This document shows, piece by piece, positions 13,101 to 25,342 of a stretch of 64,000 nucleotides of DNA. Made by a program: the position numbers and the translations under genes. The notes beneath the pieces are model-generated. The model saw only the letters and a program-made list of their open reading frames with translations. It did not search any database and was not told where the DNA came from. This DNA comes from Gadus chalcogrammus (lineage: Eukaryota > Chordata > Actinopteri > Gadiformes > Gadidae), in NCBI RefSeq assembly GCF_026213295.1, contig NC_079412.1, forward strand, positions 18,022,234 to 18,086,233. Reading direction: 5' to 3'. Positions within the stretch are counted from its first letter, which is position 1, and each line of letters opens with the position of its first letter.

Positions 13101-16100
13101 GAGGAGAGGCGGCGCAGCACCCGGGTGGCGGAGGACGAGGCCACGGAGGACAGCGGCCTGCTGCAGGACCGGGCCAGCCGCCGCGCACGCAAGGAGGAGC
13201 CCAAGCTGAGCGACGTGCGTGTCTGTCCCCCCTGCTCCTTGGCTGGGTCGTTGATTTGGGGGGAGGTGGTGGAGGTGGTGGTGGTGGTGGTGATTATTAA
13301 CAGCTTTTTTTTTTTTTTCCTCCCCGGCAGAGCGAGAGCCCGACAAACGCCAGCATTCCAGAGCTCGAAAGGCAGATCGATAAGCTCACCAAGGTAAAGC
13401 CGGGGCGAGAAAGGAACACGGTGCCCTCTCGATAAGATAAGCTTGTGCTTATTATTGGGATTAGTACTAATTATGAATGTACATCTCACAATGTCCTCGC
13501 AGCGCCAGCAGCTCTTCCGGAAGAAGCTGTTGCAGTCGTCCCATTCCATGCGGGCCGTCTCTCTGGGACAGGACCGCTTCCGCCGCCGGTACCTGGCGCT
13601 GCCGCACCTCGGGGCCATCCTGGTGGAGGGGCCCGAGGAGCTCCTGTGTGAGTCTCGTGGGAGACCACCCGTGATCCTCATCTCGTGCGCTTTGTGTTTC
13701 TGGATCTGTAAACGTTTCTTTCCCCCCCTCTCTCGTCTCGACAGCATCCGAGGAGGTCCTCGTGGCCGAGGTGCCCGTCACTCTGCTGAAGAGGGAGCCC
13801 AAGGTGGAGGAGACCCCCACGCCTACCTCTCCCCCCGCCGCCGCCTCCCCTACGGCCCCTCCCAGCGTCAAGCCGCCCACCTCCTCGCCGGACGAGACCC
13901 TGGACGACGACGGGCTCCCGGGCACGGCGTCCCTCATGAGCCAGCCCCGGGGCCGCGGCCGGCCCCGCAAGATCAAGCCGGAGGTGGAGCTGCACCTGCG
14001 CACCGCCAAGATCCGCCGGCGCCGGCGGAGCAGCGCCCGCTCGGGCGGTGAGGACGGGCCCGGCTCGCCGGCCGGCGCCGGCAGGGACCTCGCGCACACG
14101 GCCTTCAAGAGCTCGCTCACGCAGGAGCCGTACGCCAACGGCACGGCGACGGGGGACGCGCCCGGCGGCCAGCGGCCCGAGGACAGCGTGAAGGAGACGG
14201 CCGAGAGGCGGGGCCAGTGGTTCAACCTGCTGCCCAAAGAGCCGTGCGACGCCAGCTCTCTGACGGAGCCCCAGGGGCCCGCCTCGCCCAGCACGCCCCG
14301 GGTCCCCGTCTGCACGCTGCCGGCCGAGCTCGCCGCCTCCCTGCTGCAGGTGAGAGGAGCGAGGAGGGCTGGCCCTGGAAGCCGTGTGTCCATTAGTTAG
14401 TTCTTCATGATTTGACGGGGCTGTGGACTCCGTGATAATCAGTGTTTTCCTTGCAGTCGGAATCGGCCCTCCCGGGTCAAAGTCCCACCGAGGCGGTGAC
14501 CACCCCACAGGGCGGCCTCACCGATCCCCTCGTCTCTTCTGCCGCCGATCCCGCTACCACTCCTCCCGCCCCTGCTCCTCCCCTTCTCTCCTCTCCCGCT
14601 CTAGACCCCACGCCCACGGCCACCCCCGCGACCCCCACCACGCCCTCCCGGCCCGTCCGCCGGCGCCGGAGGGGCAGCCGAGGGAGCAGCCCCGCCCGGA
14701 GAGGGGCGCGCAACGCGGCCGCCAAGCGCCGCGGACGCCCGCCCAACACGGTGTTCCAGGAGCTGGAGCAGCAGTACTTCACCCAGATGGTGGTCAAGCC
14801 CATCCCCAAGGGTAAGGAGGCGCCCTATGGGCGGGATCTCACCATACCATACAACCAGGGCTTTTATACTATTATGCGTTGCGATCCTGTTCATATTATT
14901 ATAATTTTTTTGGTGCGATATCTTTTTTTATTTTATGGGGATTGACGTTGAGTTCTGCAGTTGAGGTCATTTTTTTTTATGAAGTTGACGGAACAGAACA
15001 CAGTTTATGTAAGCCGACTATTGGTGAATACACTAGTCACATCTGTAGGACGGCACCAGTATTCTGCCTCCAGTAAGATAATACTGACGTTGGTGACTTT
15101 AGGATAATTAGGCAGAGGCGGAGAATCCCAAGTCTAAAAATTAATCCATTTTAATTCCTTTCTCCCCATCCCTACGAGTAAGCCTCACTCGCCCCATCCT
15201 CCCTCAACATACACTTACACAATAATTAAAGAAAATTAACATTCATTTTAAAGGCTCTCGCCACACCGACATCATTCTCCCACACCGCACAAACTGACTG
15301 AACATTACTGAACATTGTAATAAATAATCCTTGAGGAATGTGTCGGCCAACGTTGGGAATGGTTTGGGTTGGACCCTCACGCTTTGACTCTGGTTCCCCA
15401 TGACAGTGATGGTGCGTGGCTGGTGGGTGATCCGGGACGCAGAGGAGCTGCAGGCCACCCTGCGTGCTCTCAACCCCAGGGGCATCCGGGAGAAGGTGCT
15501 CCACAAGCACCTGGCCAAGCACATGGAGAACCTGAGCCTGATGTGCACCAAGGCTGTCGCTGGTGAGCGGGAAGCGGTGGGGAAGGAAGAGGACCGTTAA
15601 CTTTTGGTGAGAAAGCACGTGGTTGAAGTTGTGTGTTTTTTTCTCTGCCCAGACCCCATATTCCAGGTGAAGACTGAGGAAGGCGGGTCCCTGATGGAGG
15701 CTCTACAGAAGCCGTGGCAGGTGCAGGAGAGGATGCTGGAGGTGGACGTCAACGCCCTCCAGTGGGTGGAGGAGCTGGAGCAGAGAGTGATCACCGCAGA
15801 CCTACATCTCAAGGTGACTTTTTGTTTTTTGTTTCGTTTCCAGCAACGCAAACTGCTTGTTAGATTTGGTTTGAATCAAGGACATGTTGTAGGACCCAAA
15901 TTGAAGGCAGAATTCAAATGACAGAAACATCATCTGAGAAATGGTAACGATGCCAGTTCTGCAGTGACAGCCAATGTCCAGGTGGGGGTGCCAGAGGCTC
16001 TTTGACGGGCTGTAGGTTTAGAAGCCAAAGGTCAAAGCGCTGCATGAGAACCCCATTGAGAAACCTTTTTGTTTCTCCTCAAGGTGGCTCCTCAGAGCGT

Positions 16101-18643
16101 CCTGAAAACAGAGTCTTCAGAGGTCGTGGACCCGGACGCACCAGTGGCAGAATTCCAGGTAGAGCGATTTAAACCAAAGCCGATCTTATGCACTCCTATG
16201 TACACACTGCATGAAACGTAAATAAACCTTTGAGATGGAACATCGCTGAGGATTTGGCAATGATGTATCATTCAAATCCTACCCTATCCATGTCATCCAT
16301 TCTCTAATCTCTCATGTCCTGACTCTGTCTTCCCCCTCTCCCCCACAGGCCTACACGGCGCCCGAGCCGGACTCGACGCGGGACGACCTGCAGTACTACG
16401 AGCACGAGGTGGACCCGCGCGACGACTGGACGGTGCGCACCAAGAAGGAGTGGTCGGACCTGCCGCGCGTGGCCACGCACGCCCTGGACCTGGCCGTGCT
16501 GCGGCTGGCCAACCTGGAGCGCAACATCGAGCGGCGCTACCTCAAGGAGCCGCTGTGGAACACGGCCGAGGTGATGCGGCTGGCCCCCGTCACCACCACG
16601 CCCGGGGAGGCCCCGCCCATGGACGTCATGAGGTGAGGCCGAGCTATACGCGCTTCAAGCACGCGCTACACACACGCGCGTGCGCTACACACATGATGCA
16701 CGTACAAACGGTTGTTTAATTTTTGTTATTCTGTAGCAGCCCTGTCTTAAATAGCTTTCATATCATCACATTTAAGGTGATTGATGATAATATAAAGTGT
16801 ATCAGATGAAGACAACGTACGTAAGGTTTGTTTTTATGTAGTTTACACATTTTATTAATTTATGATCGTGCCGTCGGTTGTTTAGCAACGCACACTTTTA
16901 TTTGTGTACCCCCCAAGGGGCGCACCAATAATTCCCCCCGCCCCCCAGGTACAATTATCTCTTTGTTGATCGGACCCCCCCAGGCAGCGGTTCCATGCGC
17001 CTCCCTCTCTTAATTCCGTTATTAATTATCTCCGGGCTCCGTCGTACCTCCTGCTCCCGCCCTGCAGGGGGCCTCGGCCCTCACGAGAACCACCGCAACA
17101 CGGCCCACCCTGGACTGGTTCTTGTTTACCCGCTTCCACTAACCCTCTCTGTCGTCCTCTTCCTCTGGTCCTCCCCCTCCCTCCCTCCCTCCCTCCAGCC
17201 TGGAGAGTGAGATCACCCCCCGCCTGCGGACCTGGAGGCAGGCTCTGGACCGCTGCCGCAGCGCCCCCCAACTGTGCCTCTGCATACTGCAGCTGGAGAA
17301 GGCCATCGCCTGGGAGAGATCGGTGGTCAAACTGGTGAGTTGTTCTCCTCCTCTGGTGTCGTGGATGGTGGACCACGACGCCCCCCTCCCCCCCCCTAAC
17401 GAGCGCTCATTGTGTGGGTCCCCATCACCAGAACTGCCAGGTGTGCAGGAAGGGGGACAACGATGAGTACCTGCTTCTGTGCGACGGCTGTGACCGCGGC
17501 TGCCACATGTACTGCCTCCGGCCCAAGGTCACGCAGGTGCCCGAAGGAGACTGGTTCTGTCCCACCTGCACTGCCAAGGTCAGGCTCCCTTCGGTCGCCG
17601 TGGCAACGACGAGCCAGGGCAGAATAGAACACAGATGGGTGGTTGGTTATGCACTAAGGGGGGGCGGCGGGGGAGGGAAATCAAGAGTCATTCTTCCGTA
17701 ATTTTCGGGAACGTACCGCGGGCCGCTGAGATTGCCTCTGATTGGTCTGATTGGTCCAATTGGTGAGCCTGGCCGTCTCTAACGTGTCATTTGTCCGTCA
17801 GGAGGACGGTGAGTCACCGGGGAGCCAGCGCTCGGCCAAGAAGCGCACCCGGCTGAAGAAGAGGCGGTACGAGGACGACAGCTCGGACGAGGAGACGGCG
17901 CCGCGCCGCCTCGTCGGCATGGCGACCAGGCACAAGGACACGCCGCCGTCTGCGCCCTCCTCCTCCTCCCGTTACTGCGGCGACGCCGCCGCCGCCACAG
18001 CTGGGATCTCGCCAGCCAAGCGTCGCCGAATGACCACCCGTAATCAGCCGGACCTGACCTACTGCGAGTGAGTGGTCGCTACCCGACCCCCCCCCCGTCC
18101 CCGTCCCCCGCAGCCAATCAGAGGACGGCCCCTACTGGGGCCCAACGACGAGGACAAAGATTATAGTTGTGATCATTTAGACCGATCATTGTGATTGTCA
18201 GCTTGTTGATTCCAACATTCTGTGGGGCTTTGCTTTAGTTGCTTTTTTAAAATGCTATAACAATAACTGAATTGCGGATGGTAATTTGATTTTAATTTAA
18301 CGGGCGTTCAAAATCTGTCTTAATTCACCTTATTGCAAAGGCCAAAATTACACATCTGATTAATCTGCCATTAATCGTGCAGCCCTACTATAAAACAATG
18401 CATATTTAAAAAAAAGACCCGGAGCAAGTCGTACCTGCTCCATCTCCTGAGATGGTAGTACCATTCTGACCGCTGTGTGTGTCGTGAAGGATCATCCTGA
18501 TGGAGATGGAGGCCCACGCCAGCGCCTGGCCCTTCCTGGAGCCCGTCAACCCCCGCCTGGTGCCCGGCTACCGCCGCATCGTCAAGACCCCCATGGACTT
18601 CCTCACCATGCGGGAGAGGCTGCTGCAGGGAGGGTGAGCTCAG

Positions 18644-18674
<31 letters not shown>

Positions 18675-19365
18675 CGGCGCCGGTCCTTCTGGCTCCACAT
18701 AGTGGAGGGGGTTGGGCAGAGTTCGTTACACTCAGCAGACGCTTTTATCTAAAGCGACTTACATTCATACACATTCACACGTCGACGGCAGGGTCGTCCA
18801 TACAAGGGGCCAGCCGGTTCAACGGGCGCAGTTAGACTCGGGTGTTTTGGTGTCTTGCTCGGGGACACCTCGACGCTAAACCAGGAGAGCCGGGGAACCA
18901 GCAACCTCCCGCTTACAAGTCCACCCTCTGTGCCGGCTGAGCCAGGCCGACCCCCGTTGTGTAGGGATACACACCGCTAGGATAATCAGGAGACCTCTGA
19001 CATGACGACTTTTACAACTTGTTTTGAATACGGATAAGGAGAAAATACTGAGAGCATTCTCAATGCGTCACGAACACACGTTGGGATACTTCATTGGGAC
19101 CTCCATCGCCGCCATACTATAGCCGCGTGAAGGTTGAATTCTCTGCGTGCTCTCCGTCCCGTCACTGACCCTATCCCCCCCCTGCCCCCATGCTATGATC
19201 CTCAGGTACTGTAACTGCGAGGAGTTTGCGGCGGACGCCCAGCTGGTGTTCAACAACTGCCAGCTGTTCAACGAGGACACGTCGGAGGTGGGCGTGGCCG
19301 GGCACGCCATGCGCATCTTCTTCGAGAACCGCTGGGCCGAGTTCTACGACAACAAGGACAAATGA
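4160..19365 (+). CDS. baz2a: bromodomain adjacent to zinc finger domain 2A (TIP5, NoRC subunit)
   Basis: BAZ2A is the large subunit of NoRC. With the ISWI ATPase SMARCA5 it silences rDNA and other chromatin. I read 29 in-frame coding exons: 4160-4289, 4854-5729, 6558-8417, 8643-8897, 9093-9494, 9617-9677, 9898-10006, 10103-10204, 10325-10547, 10667-10728, 10816-10881, 10981-11379, 11497-11751, 12376-12590, 12885-12959, 13046-13214, 13331-13393, 13503-13647, 13745-14349, 14457-14811, 15407-15562, 15653-15813, 16084-16158, 16349-16632, 17199-17334, 17432-17578, 17802-18067, 18490-18633, 19206-19365 (7,956 nt, 2,651 aa). Domain order is the family's: disordered N-terminus, TAM, AT-hooks, DDT, WHIM-like parts, PHD, bromodomain. 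The start is chosen because MEANNHFNYG and FPQQGKS match vertebrate BAZ2A. Human BAZ2A is about 1,905 aa; most of the extra length is in the Ser/Pro/Asp-rich N-terminus before residue 1174. Exon borders are inferred from frame and GT-AG sites, and isoforms may differ. Confidence 0.93.
4854..5729 (+). other. baz2a: baz2a exon 2: Gln/His/Pro/Ser-rich disordered region
   Basis: The exon encodes low-complexity sequence rich in Gln, His, Ser, Pro and Gly. It includes Gln/His runs around 5300-5420 (HHQQQQQ, QHHHQQQQS) built from CAG/CAC repeats. The opening motif MNGEMNVNG matches vertebrate BAZ2A and fixes the frame. Such tracts are typical of intrinsically disordered nuclear proteins. Both ends are phase 1, so the exon could be skipped without breaking the frame. 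Confidence 0.85.
6558..8417 (+). other. baz2a: baz2a exon 3: 620-codon disordered exon, Ser/Pro then Ser/Asp/Glu-rich
   Basis: This is the largest exon of the gene. The first two thirds are Ser/Pro/Thr-rich with recurring STPPR and ASP-type motifs. The last third (about 7900-8400) is acidic, with degenerate repeats around DSSQ, DTSQM and NVDSSQI. I recognise no folded domain. Both splice junctions are phase 1. Confidence 0.85.
9617..10204 (+). other. baz2a: baz2a TAM (MBD-like) domain exons
   Basis: Three exons (9617-9677, 9898-10006, 10103-10204) encode the TIP5/ARBP/MBD domain, about residues 1174-1265. Landmark peptides HGWRRE, GETWYY, CGRRMKQFPE and REHFSFSPRMP are nearly identical to mammalian BAZ2A. 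In TIP5 this region binds promoter-associated RNA and helps bring NoRC to rDNA. The AT-hooks of the next exon follow directly. Confidence 0.93.
10325..10547 (+). other. baz2a: baz2a AT-hook pair next to the TAM domain
   Basis: Two AT-hook cores, RRGRPPN (about residue 1284) and RRPGRPPKPK (about residue 1310), lie right after the TAM domain. They should bind the minor groove of AT-rich DNA. Two further hooks are encoded at about 13943 (GRGRPRK) and 14727 (RRGRPPN), giving four in all. Confidence 0.88.
10981..11379 (+). other. baz2a: baz2a Ala/Lys/Glu/Arg-rich helical segment
   Basis: The exon encodes a charged, alanine-rich run (about residues 1382-1514) with KALAKAQAEAEA and AAERRAAAQRRLEERK. 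It is expected to form a long single helix or coiled coil leading into the DDT domain. It ends in CLTDHK, matching CLTDH in mammalian BAZ2A just before the DDT domain. Confidence 0.85.
11771..11828. repeat. (AGTC)n tetranucleotide array
   Basis: About 14 AGTC units, the last with a G change, lie 20 bases inside the intron downstream of the DDT exon. The array directly abuts the left end of the MITE-like element. Confidence 0.9.
11829..12280. mobile_element. MITE-like element with about 35-bp terminal inverted repeats
   Basis: The left end (11829-11863) and the reverse complement of the right end (12245-12280) share a GCCGCGTTCACA core and a CGTCC-CGACG inner part. They differ by a few substitutions and one base of length. 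The 450-bp body is AT-rich in the middle and has no transposase frame, so this is a non-autonomous DNA element. The ends read TTA and TAA. A TWA target would suit PIF/Harbinger, but no clean target duplication is visible, so the superfamily is open. Confidence 0.65.
17432..17578 (+). other. baz2a: baz2a PHD finger exon
   Basis: One exon encodes the whole C4HC3 PHD finger (about residues 2414-2461): CQVCRKGDNDE, LLLCDGCDRGCHMYC, and GDWFCPTC. All eight zinc ligands are present. In BAZ2A this finger works beside the bromodomain and reads the unmodified histone H3 tail. Confidence 0.95.
18645..18674 (+). repeat. 30-base poly(G) run just inside an intron
   Basis: An unbroken G run starts 11 bases after the GTGAGC donor of the first bromodomain exon. 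It is likely to form G-quadruplexes, and its length is probably variable or uncertain in assembly. Confidence 0.9.
18726..18957 (-). mobile_element. tRNA-derived fish SINE copy
   Basis: Read on the minus strand, the copy has a tRNA-like head with a degenerate A box (TGGCTCAGCCGGC, about 18937-18950) and B box (GGTTGCTGGTTCCCC, about 18890-18904). The tail ends in GTAAGTCGCTTTAGATAAAA, a sequence found in many teleost interspersed repeats. The internal polymerase III promoter is mutated, so this is an old copy. It lies between the two bromodomain exons. Confidence 0.7.
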
Positions 19366-21125
<1,760 letters not shown>

Positions 21126-21897
21126 GACTAGTAGAGAGTAAAAAAACTTCTTCATGAGACACAAATCAGGCCATGAATGAGAACCGCCACTGCTAAATAT
21201 TGCTTATTTCTATCATTGTTTGATTATTTTAAATAGGAGTTCGATTTTATTATAAGCATGTGAACACAATTTTAACGTTCTTAATTATCTTCTGGGATTA
21301 GAATCTGATTCGGGGTTGCATGTGCGAGCTAAATATGAGAAGAATTTATAATAACAAATATTTATCTAATATTCAAATTACAGAACACAAGTCAAGAAGA
21401 CTGTAATTTGATTATAACAAATGTCTGCATTTTCATTGAGGGTGTGGGATGCTGCAAAGACATTTTTAGCCGTTCGTTTAGAGAAACCATATTGACCTAC
21501 TTCAGTCATTGAAGAGTTGTGTGCTGCACTTTATTCAGTATGTGAATTAATAGCAAAATATAAGGACAAAAATATCCATGACAAGGAGCTAACCCTGTTA
21601 CAAATGAAATCCAGACTTATCCTGTATATGTTAGCACATTTTTATTTTAGCTGAAAAACGTACCAAGTTATATTTGCAGCACCTATTTAAAAAGCCCCAA
21701 ACGTACATTACAGTCAACATTATATAATGGAAACATTTATTAATTCATTATGTATCCATATAAGTAGGGTTAGGTGCAGTGGGATGTTGCAGCAGGTTGG
21801 AGGTCGTGTCCAAGCTGCATATTGCAGGGTAAGGCCCTAGCATCACAAGCTAAAAGCCCCCCCACTAGGGTGTAGACACACTGGGGGAGGCTCACAC
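21126..21897. other. AT-rich intergenic DNA
   Basis: No gene, RNA or known repeat was recognised. AT-rich sequence leads into the tandem repeat at 21898. Confidence 0.5.
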
Positions 21898-22033
21898 TTC
21901 TGAGCCGTGGACACGTCGACCCGACAGAAGGTGTGTGTCCTTCTGAGCCGTGGACACGTCGACCCGACAGAAGGTGTGTGTCCTTCTGAGCCGTGGACAC
22001 GTCGACCCGACAGAAGGTGTGTGTCCTTCTGAG
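21898..22033. repeat. 43-bp tandem repeat, three copies plus a partial one
   Basis: Units start at 21898, 21941 and 21984, with a truncated fourth at 22027. Copies are identical as far as read. Each unit contains CCTTCTG ... CAGAAGG in inverted orientation around GTGGACACGTCGACCCG. Confidence 0.9.
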
Positions 22034-22042
22034 GGGAGCGTA

Positions 22043-22265
22043 CCTATGTTCCCCGGGTCCTACGTTCCCTGCTTTGTATGTGACCGGGGAACATTGGACC
22101 CTGTGAGCAAATCTTTTTTTCGTAGGGGCAAGTACCGCCTTTTTCGCCTCTGATTGGTTAGCTCTCCTGTCTCCTCCAATTGGTTATGGTTAGGGTTAGG
22201 TTTAGGGTTAACCCTCACCCTAACCCTAAACCTGACCCTAACCCTTTGCACCCGGGGAACATAGG
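22043..22265. mobile_element. 223-bp foldback element with telomere-like inverted core
   Basis: Perfect 16-bp terminal inverted repeats, CCTATGTTCCCCGGGT (22043-22058) and its reverse complement (22250-22265), bound the element. Near the right end, a (TTAGGG)-like arm (22188-22210) and a (CCCTAA)-like arm (22221-22243) face each other with 22 of 23 positions matched. A third imperfect pair lies at 22056-22070 / 22086-22101. There is no coding capacity. It probably belongs to a short non-autonomous repeat family. Confidence 0.7.
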
Positions 22266-22353
22266 GATGACCCCCTTCTGAGCACCCTTACCCCACTCCT
22301 CGCCTTTCGCTCTATTTTCTTTCTCTTTGCTTCTCCATGCCTATAGTTGGCAC

Positions 22354-22355
<2 letters not shown>

Positions 22356-22417
<62 letters not shown>
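22356..22417. repeat. (GT)n microsatellite
   Basis: Pure GT array in intergenic DNA. A short (CA)10 lies nearby at 22511-22530. Confidence 0.97.
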
Positions 22418-22419
<2 letters not shown>

Positions 22420-22670
22420 AGATATAGTGTCGTTGTCAGCACTCTGAGAGTAGGATGTGGGGAGGGGGTGACTGAAAACTCCCCACGCCAGCGGGTTACT
22501 CCGCGACTGACACACACACACACACACACACCCCTCATCCCAAACAGTTGTGCTTACATCTACAAAAGGGGCGATAGCGGTTGGTAATCCAGGGCATAAT
22601 GGAGCACAGTCCCCCCCCCCCCCTCCTGCAGCCAGTCTGTTCTGGACCTGGTGGGACAGAATGAGACTCC

Positions 22671-22672
<2 letters not shown>

Positions 22673-22758
<86 letters not shown>
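22673..22758. repeat. (CA)43 microsatellite
   Basis: Pure CA array preceded by a C run near 22612. Confidence 0.97.
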
Positions 22759-22761
<3 letters not shown>

Positions 22762-25342
22762 TCCACCTGTTACTCAGGCACCTCCCCTCTATCCCATATG
22801 GAAATTAACATCCTCCATCTTGTTGGCTACAAACAGCATTGGCCTGCTGCACTGTTCAACAGGGAGTCTGATGTAGGCTACCTGAAGGACATCAGAAATT
22901 GAACACACTTTAGCACTTTGTGATGTGATGCAGTTTTGGCTAATGGAGTTACAGCACATAATATAATTGTAGTATTGGGAGTGTGACAGAGTGTGGCCCT
23001 ACCTTTCAATTATTTAATATGTTGGACCAAGCCATCTTGGGTCAAAGCCGAAGGAGATCCATAAAGGCTCCCAGAGCAAGGCATGTTCCAGGTAAAGTTC
23101 AAATACACTTTATTTAGACAATTAACCAACAATGATGTAATTGTGAGGGGATAAACCGCAATTTAGTGGATAACCACTCCTTGTGCTCACAAAACCAAAC
23201 ATGAACACGCACAATTAATTATACACGTACACAAACCACACTGCACAACAAAGGTTGTCTCATCGACATACATGGTTCTTCAGAGATGGGGGGCCAGGGA
23301 TTCTACTAACTGGATAACGTTTTTCCTACGTGGCGGCCAATGAGTTATCCATCCCTAATGAAGGCTAAAGAGCTAGATGTAGAGGTAACATTAAGAGGGA
23401 ATGTAACAGTGAGCTCTTTGGACAGCATGGTTGGATAGGGTTAGGCAAGGGCCCCTACAGCAATGCAATCAGTCCCATATTAAGACAGTCCCCCTCGGTT
23501 TTGTCAGGGTTAGAGGTGGACCCTCAAGTAGAATCCCCAGTGGCATTATGAAACCAGTCTCTATTACAGTATTCAACCAAAATCCACACAGCCAGAAGCT
23601 TTCCAATCAACAGACACTGTTGTTGATAACGGGTGAGTCTGCAACATCTTTCCAGCACTCATTCATTTCCAGAGGTCCACGACTCACTGTTGTGATTTCC
23701 AACTCTTATCGGCATCTCTGTGCAGAGCGCCACCACAAGGTGTGCCGTTGTTTTATATCAAAGGGGAACGAGAGACGCATGTACAGATGCAGCAGCACAA
23801 TAGACTGCCATGACAACAGAATAATGAGAGTGGCTGTCCCCATGGGGATAGGAGCAGTATCCCATCAAGGAGCTCATCCATTGGGCAAGCACGAAGAAGT
23901 GGAACAAAAGAAGAGTTTGTCTGTTGTGATTGGTAACATTAACCCGATTTGTCAACAGGTTTGAGATGATCTCATGGTCATGCTTTAGGTGAACCTCGCT
24001 CCCCTCCTTTGTACTCCTTCCCCACTCCTTCTCCACCTTTCCATCATTAATTATTCTCTCAGTCTCTGAAGCAAACCAATTATGTCTATTTACGCAGTAG
24101 ATAATCCAATTGAACGCCATATACTGCCTTTTCTGCCATCCTGCGTACAGCCGTCATCATATGCACTTTGTGAGGCACCTAAATCAAAGAATGTGCCTGT
24201 AAAAATGTGTGTTTTCGTTTGTGTTTGATGGCGATGTGTCGCCCACTCCGGTGTCTCTCCCCTCGCCGACGGCTCCCCGCTCCTGGTCATTGATATGGAA
24301 ATCAGCCGTTGATCGCTGTGATGGCGACCAGATGCTCAGGACATGCCCCCTCTGGGAGAGGGCTGGGCGGGCTGAGGGGCGGCGGGGAGCGCCCCCGAAA
24401 CCTGGCGCTGAAGTGTCCTTTGTTAGGGTGGGTGGGTGGAGGGATAAAGGCATTGCTGGAGGGTGGATAGAAGGTGGAGGATAGACGGATTTATAGATCT
24501 GTGCTAAAGCAAGTTGGGATCGTTTTTATTTATTTATTTATTTATTTGAACAGGAACAGATACAGAAACATAGATAAGCTTGAGACAGTCATCTGATGTT
24601 TGCATCATAGTGTTTTTAGCCAAAGTTAATATACGACACTTGTCCCTAGGGGGGACAAAAAAAAATATTGAAAATAATAATACCACCAATGATATCCACT
24701 GAGATATCCACCTTGTTCAGGTAGAATTTTTTTTTTGCAATCTATATAATCCTTTTGGTTATCTTGCTCTCACTACTATTATTATCCAACTTATGATTTT
24801 CATAATACAACTATTGCCATTATAAATATACATTTCTTTGTAGAGCAAAACATGGTATTTTCACAGTCCAATCCCAATTCAATTTGACCCGTTTTCTGTG
24901 TCACCATCCAATTCATTTATGTTGGAACATTTGTTCAGGGGAAAACCCGTACCATCATAGTGTGCGGAGCGCGGCCCAGCAGAATGTACACACAGGGGTG
25001 AGTAAGGAGGGGTGAGGAGCAAGGGAGGGCGAAACGAGGGAGGGAGGGAGGGAGGGAGGCTGCTCAAGAGGACCCCTCGGGCTCCGTTCCAAGGTGATGA
25101 GACATCTAGCAGAGGAACCATCAGAGCCTCAGACAGCCAGCAGACAGACTGACAGGGAGACAGATCAGTGGACAGAAGGAAAGACAGACTGACAGACAGA
25201 CATACTGACTGACAGACAGACCGACAGACAGTCAGACAGACAGACAATTACATCAGGAAAGAATAAAAACCATTAGGTTGGGACGCTAAAAGACAGAAGA
25301 TTTTGAATATTGAAGGGGAAGAGAATATTTTGACAGTTTAAG
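22759..25342. other. intergenic DNA upstream of the aqp14-like gene
   Basis: No gene was recognised. A 177-codon open frame at 23431-23964 has no similarity I know. A GC-rich island at about 24215-24480 may be regulatory (listed separately). A short (TTTA)n run at 24526-24548 begins an AT-rich stretch that resembles interspersed-repeat sequence. Tetranucleotide CAGA/GACA runs at about 25135-25245 lie just upstream of the first exon. Confidence 0.45.
24215..24480. promoter_or_regulatory. GC-rich island, possible regulatory element
   Basis: This is a sharply GC-richer block inside AT-rich intergenic DNA, about 0.9 kb upstream of the aqp14-like start. It contains GGGGCGG-type boxes and a non-repetitive core near 24280-24340. 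The position would suit an enhancer or distal promoter, but no defined factor site was proved. Confidence 0.2.

Larger units (their letters stand above)
18490..19365 (+). other. baz2a: baz2a bromodomain exons and stop codon
   Basis: Exons 18490-18633 and 19206-19365 encode the bromodomain, about residues 2551-2645. Landmarks are WPFLEPVNPRLVPGYR (ZA loop with the short WPF shelf) and NCQLFNED with the acetyl-lysine-binding Asn. The protein ends six residues past FENRWAEFYD. The intron between holds a 30-base G run and a SINE. Confidence 0.94.

Noticed and set aside
13467..14508. Antisense frames of about 300 codons in baz2a
   Set aside because: They are GC-rich mirror frames of true coding exons at 13503-14349; the sense protein matches BAZ2A.
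18890..18950. Functional tRNA gene
   Set aside because: Box A and B remnants are mutated, no cloverleaf closes, and the downstream part is a SINE tail.
22188..22243. True telomere or chromosome end
   Set aside because: The repeats are few, imperfect and face each other inside a small element, with unique genes on both sides.
23431..23964. 177-codon open frame in intergenic DNA
   Set aside because: No known motif and no splice or promoter context; left as chance or unknown repeat.
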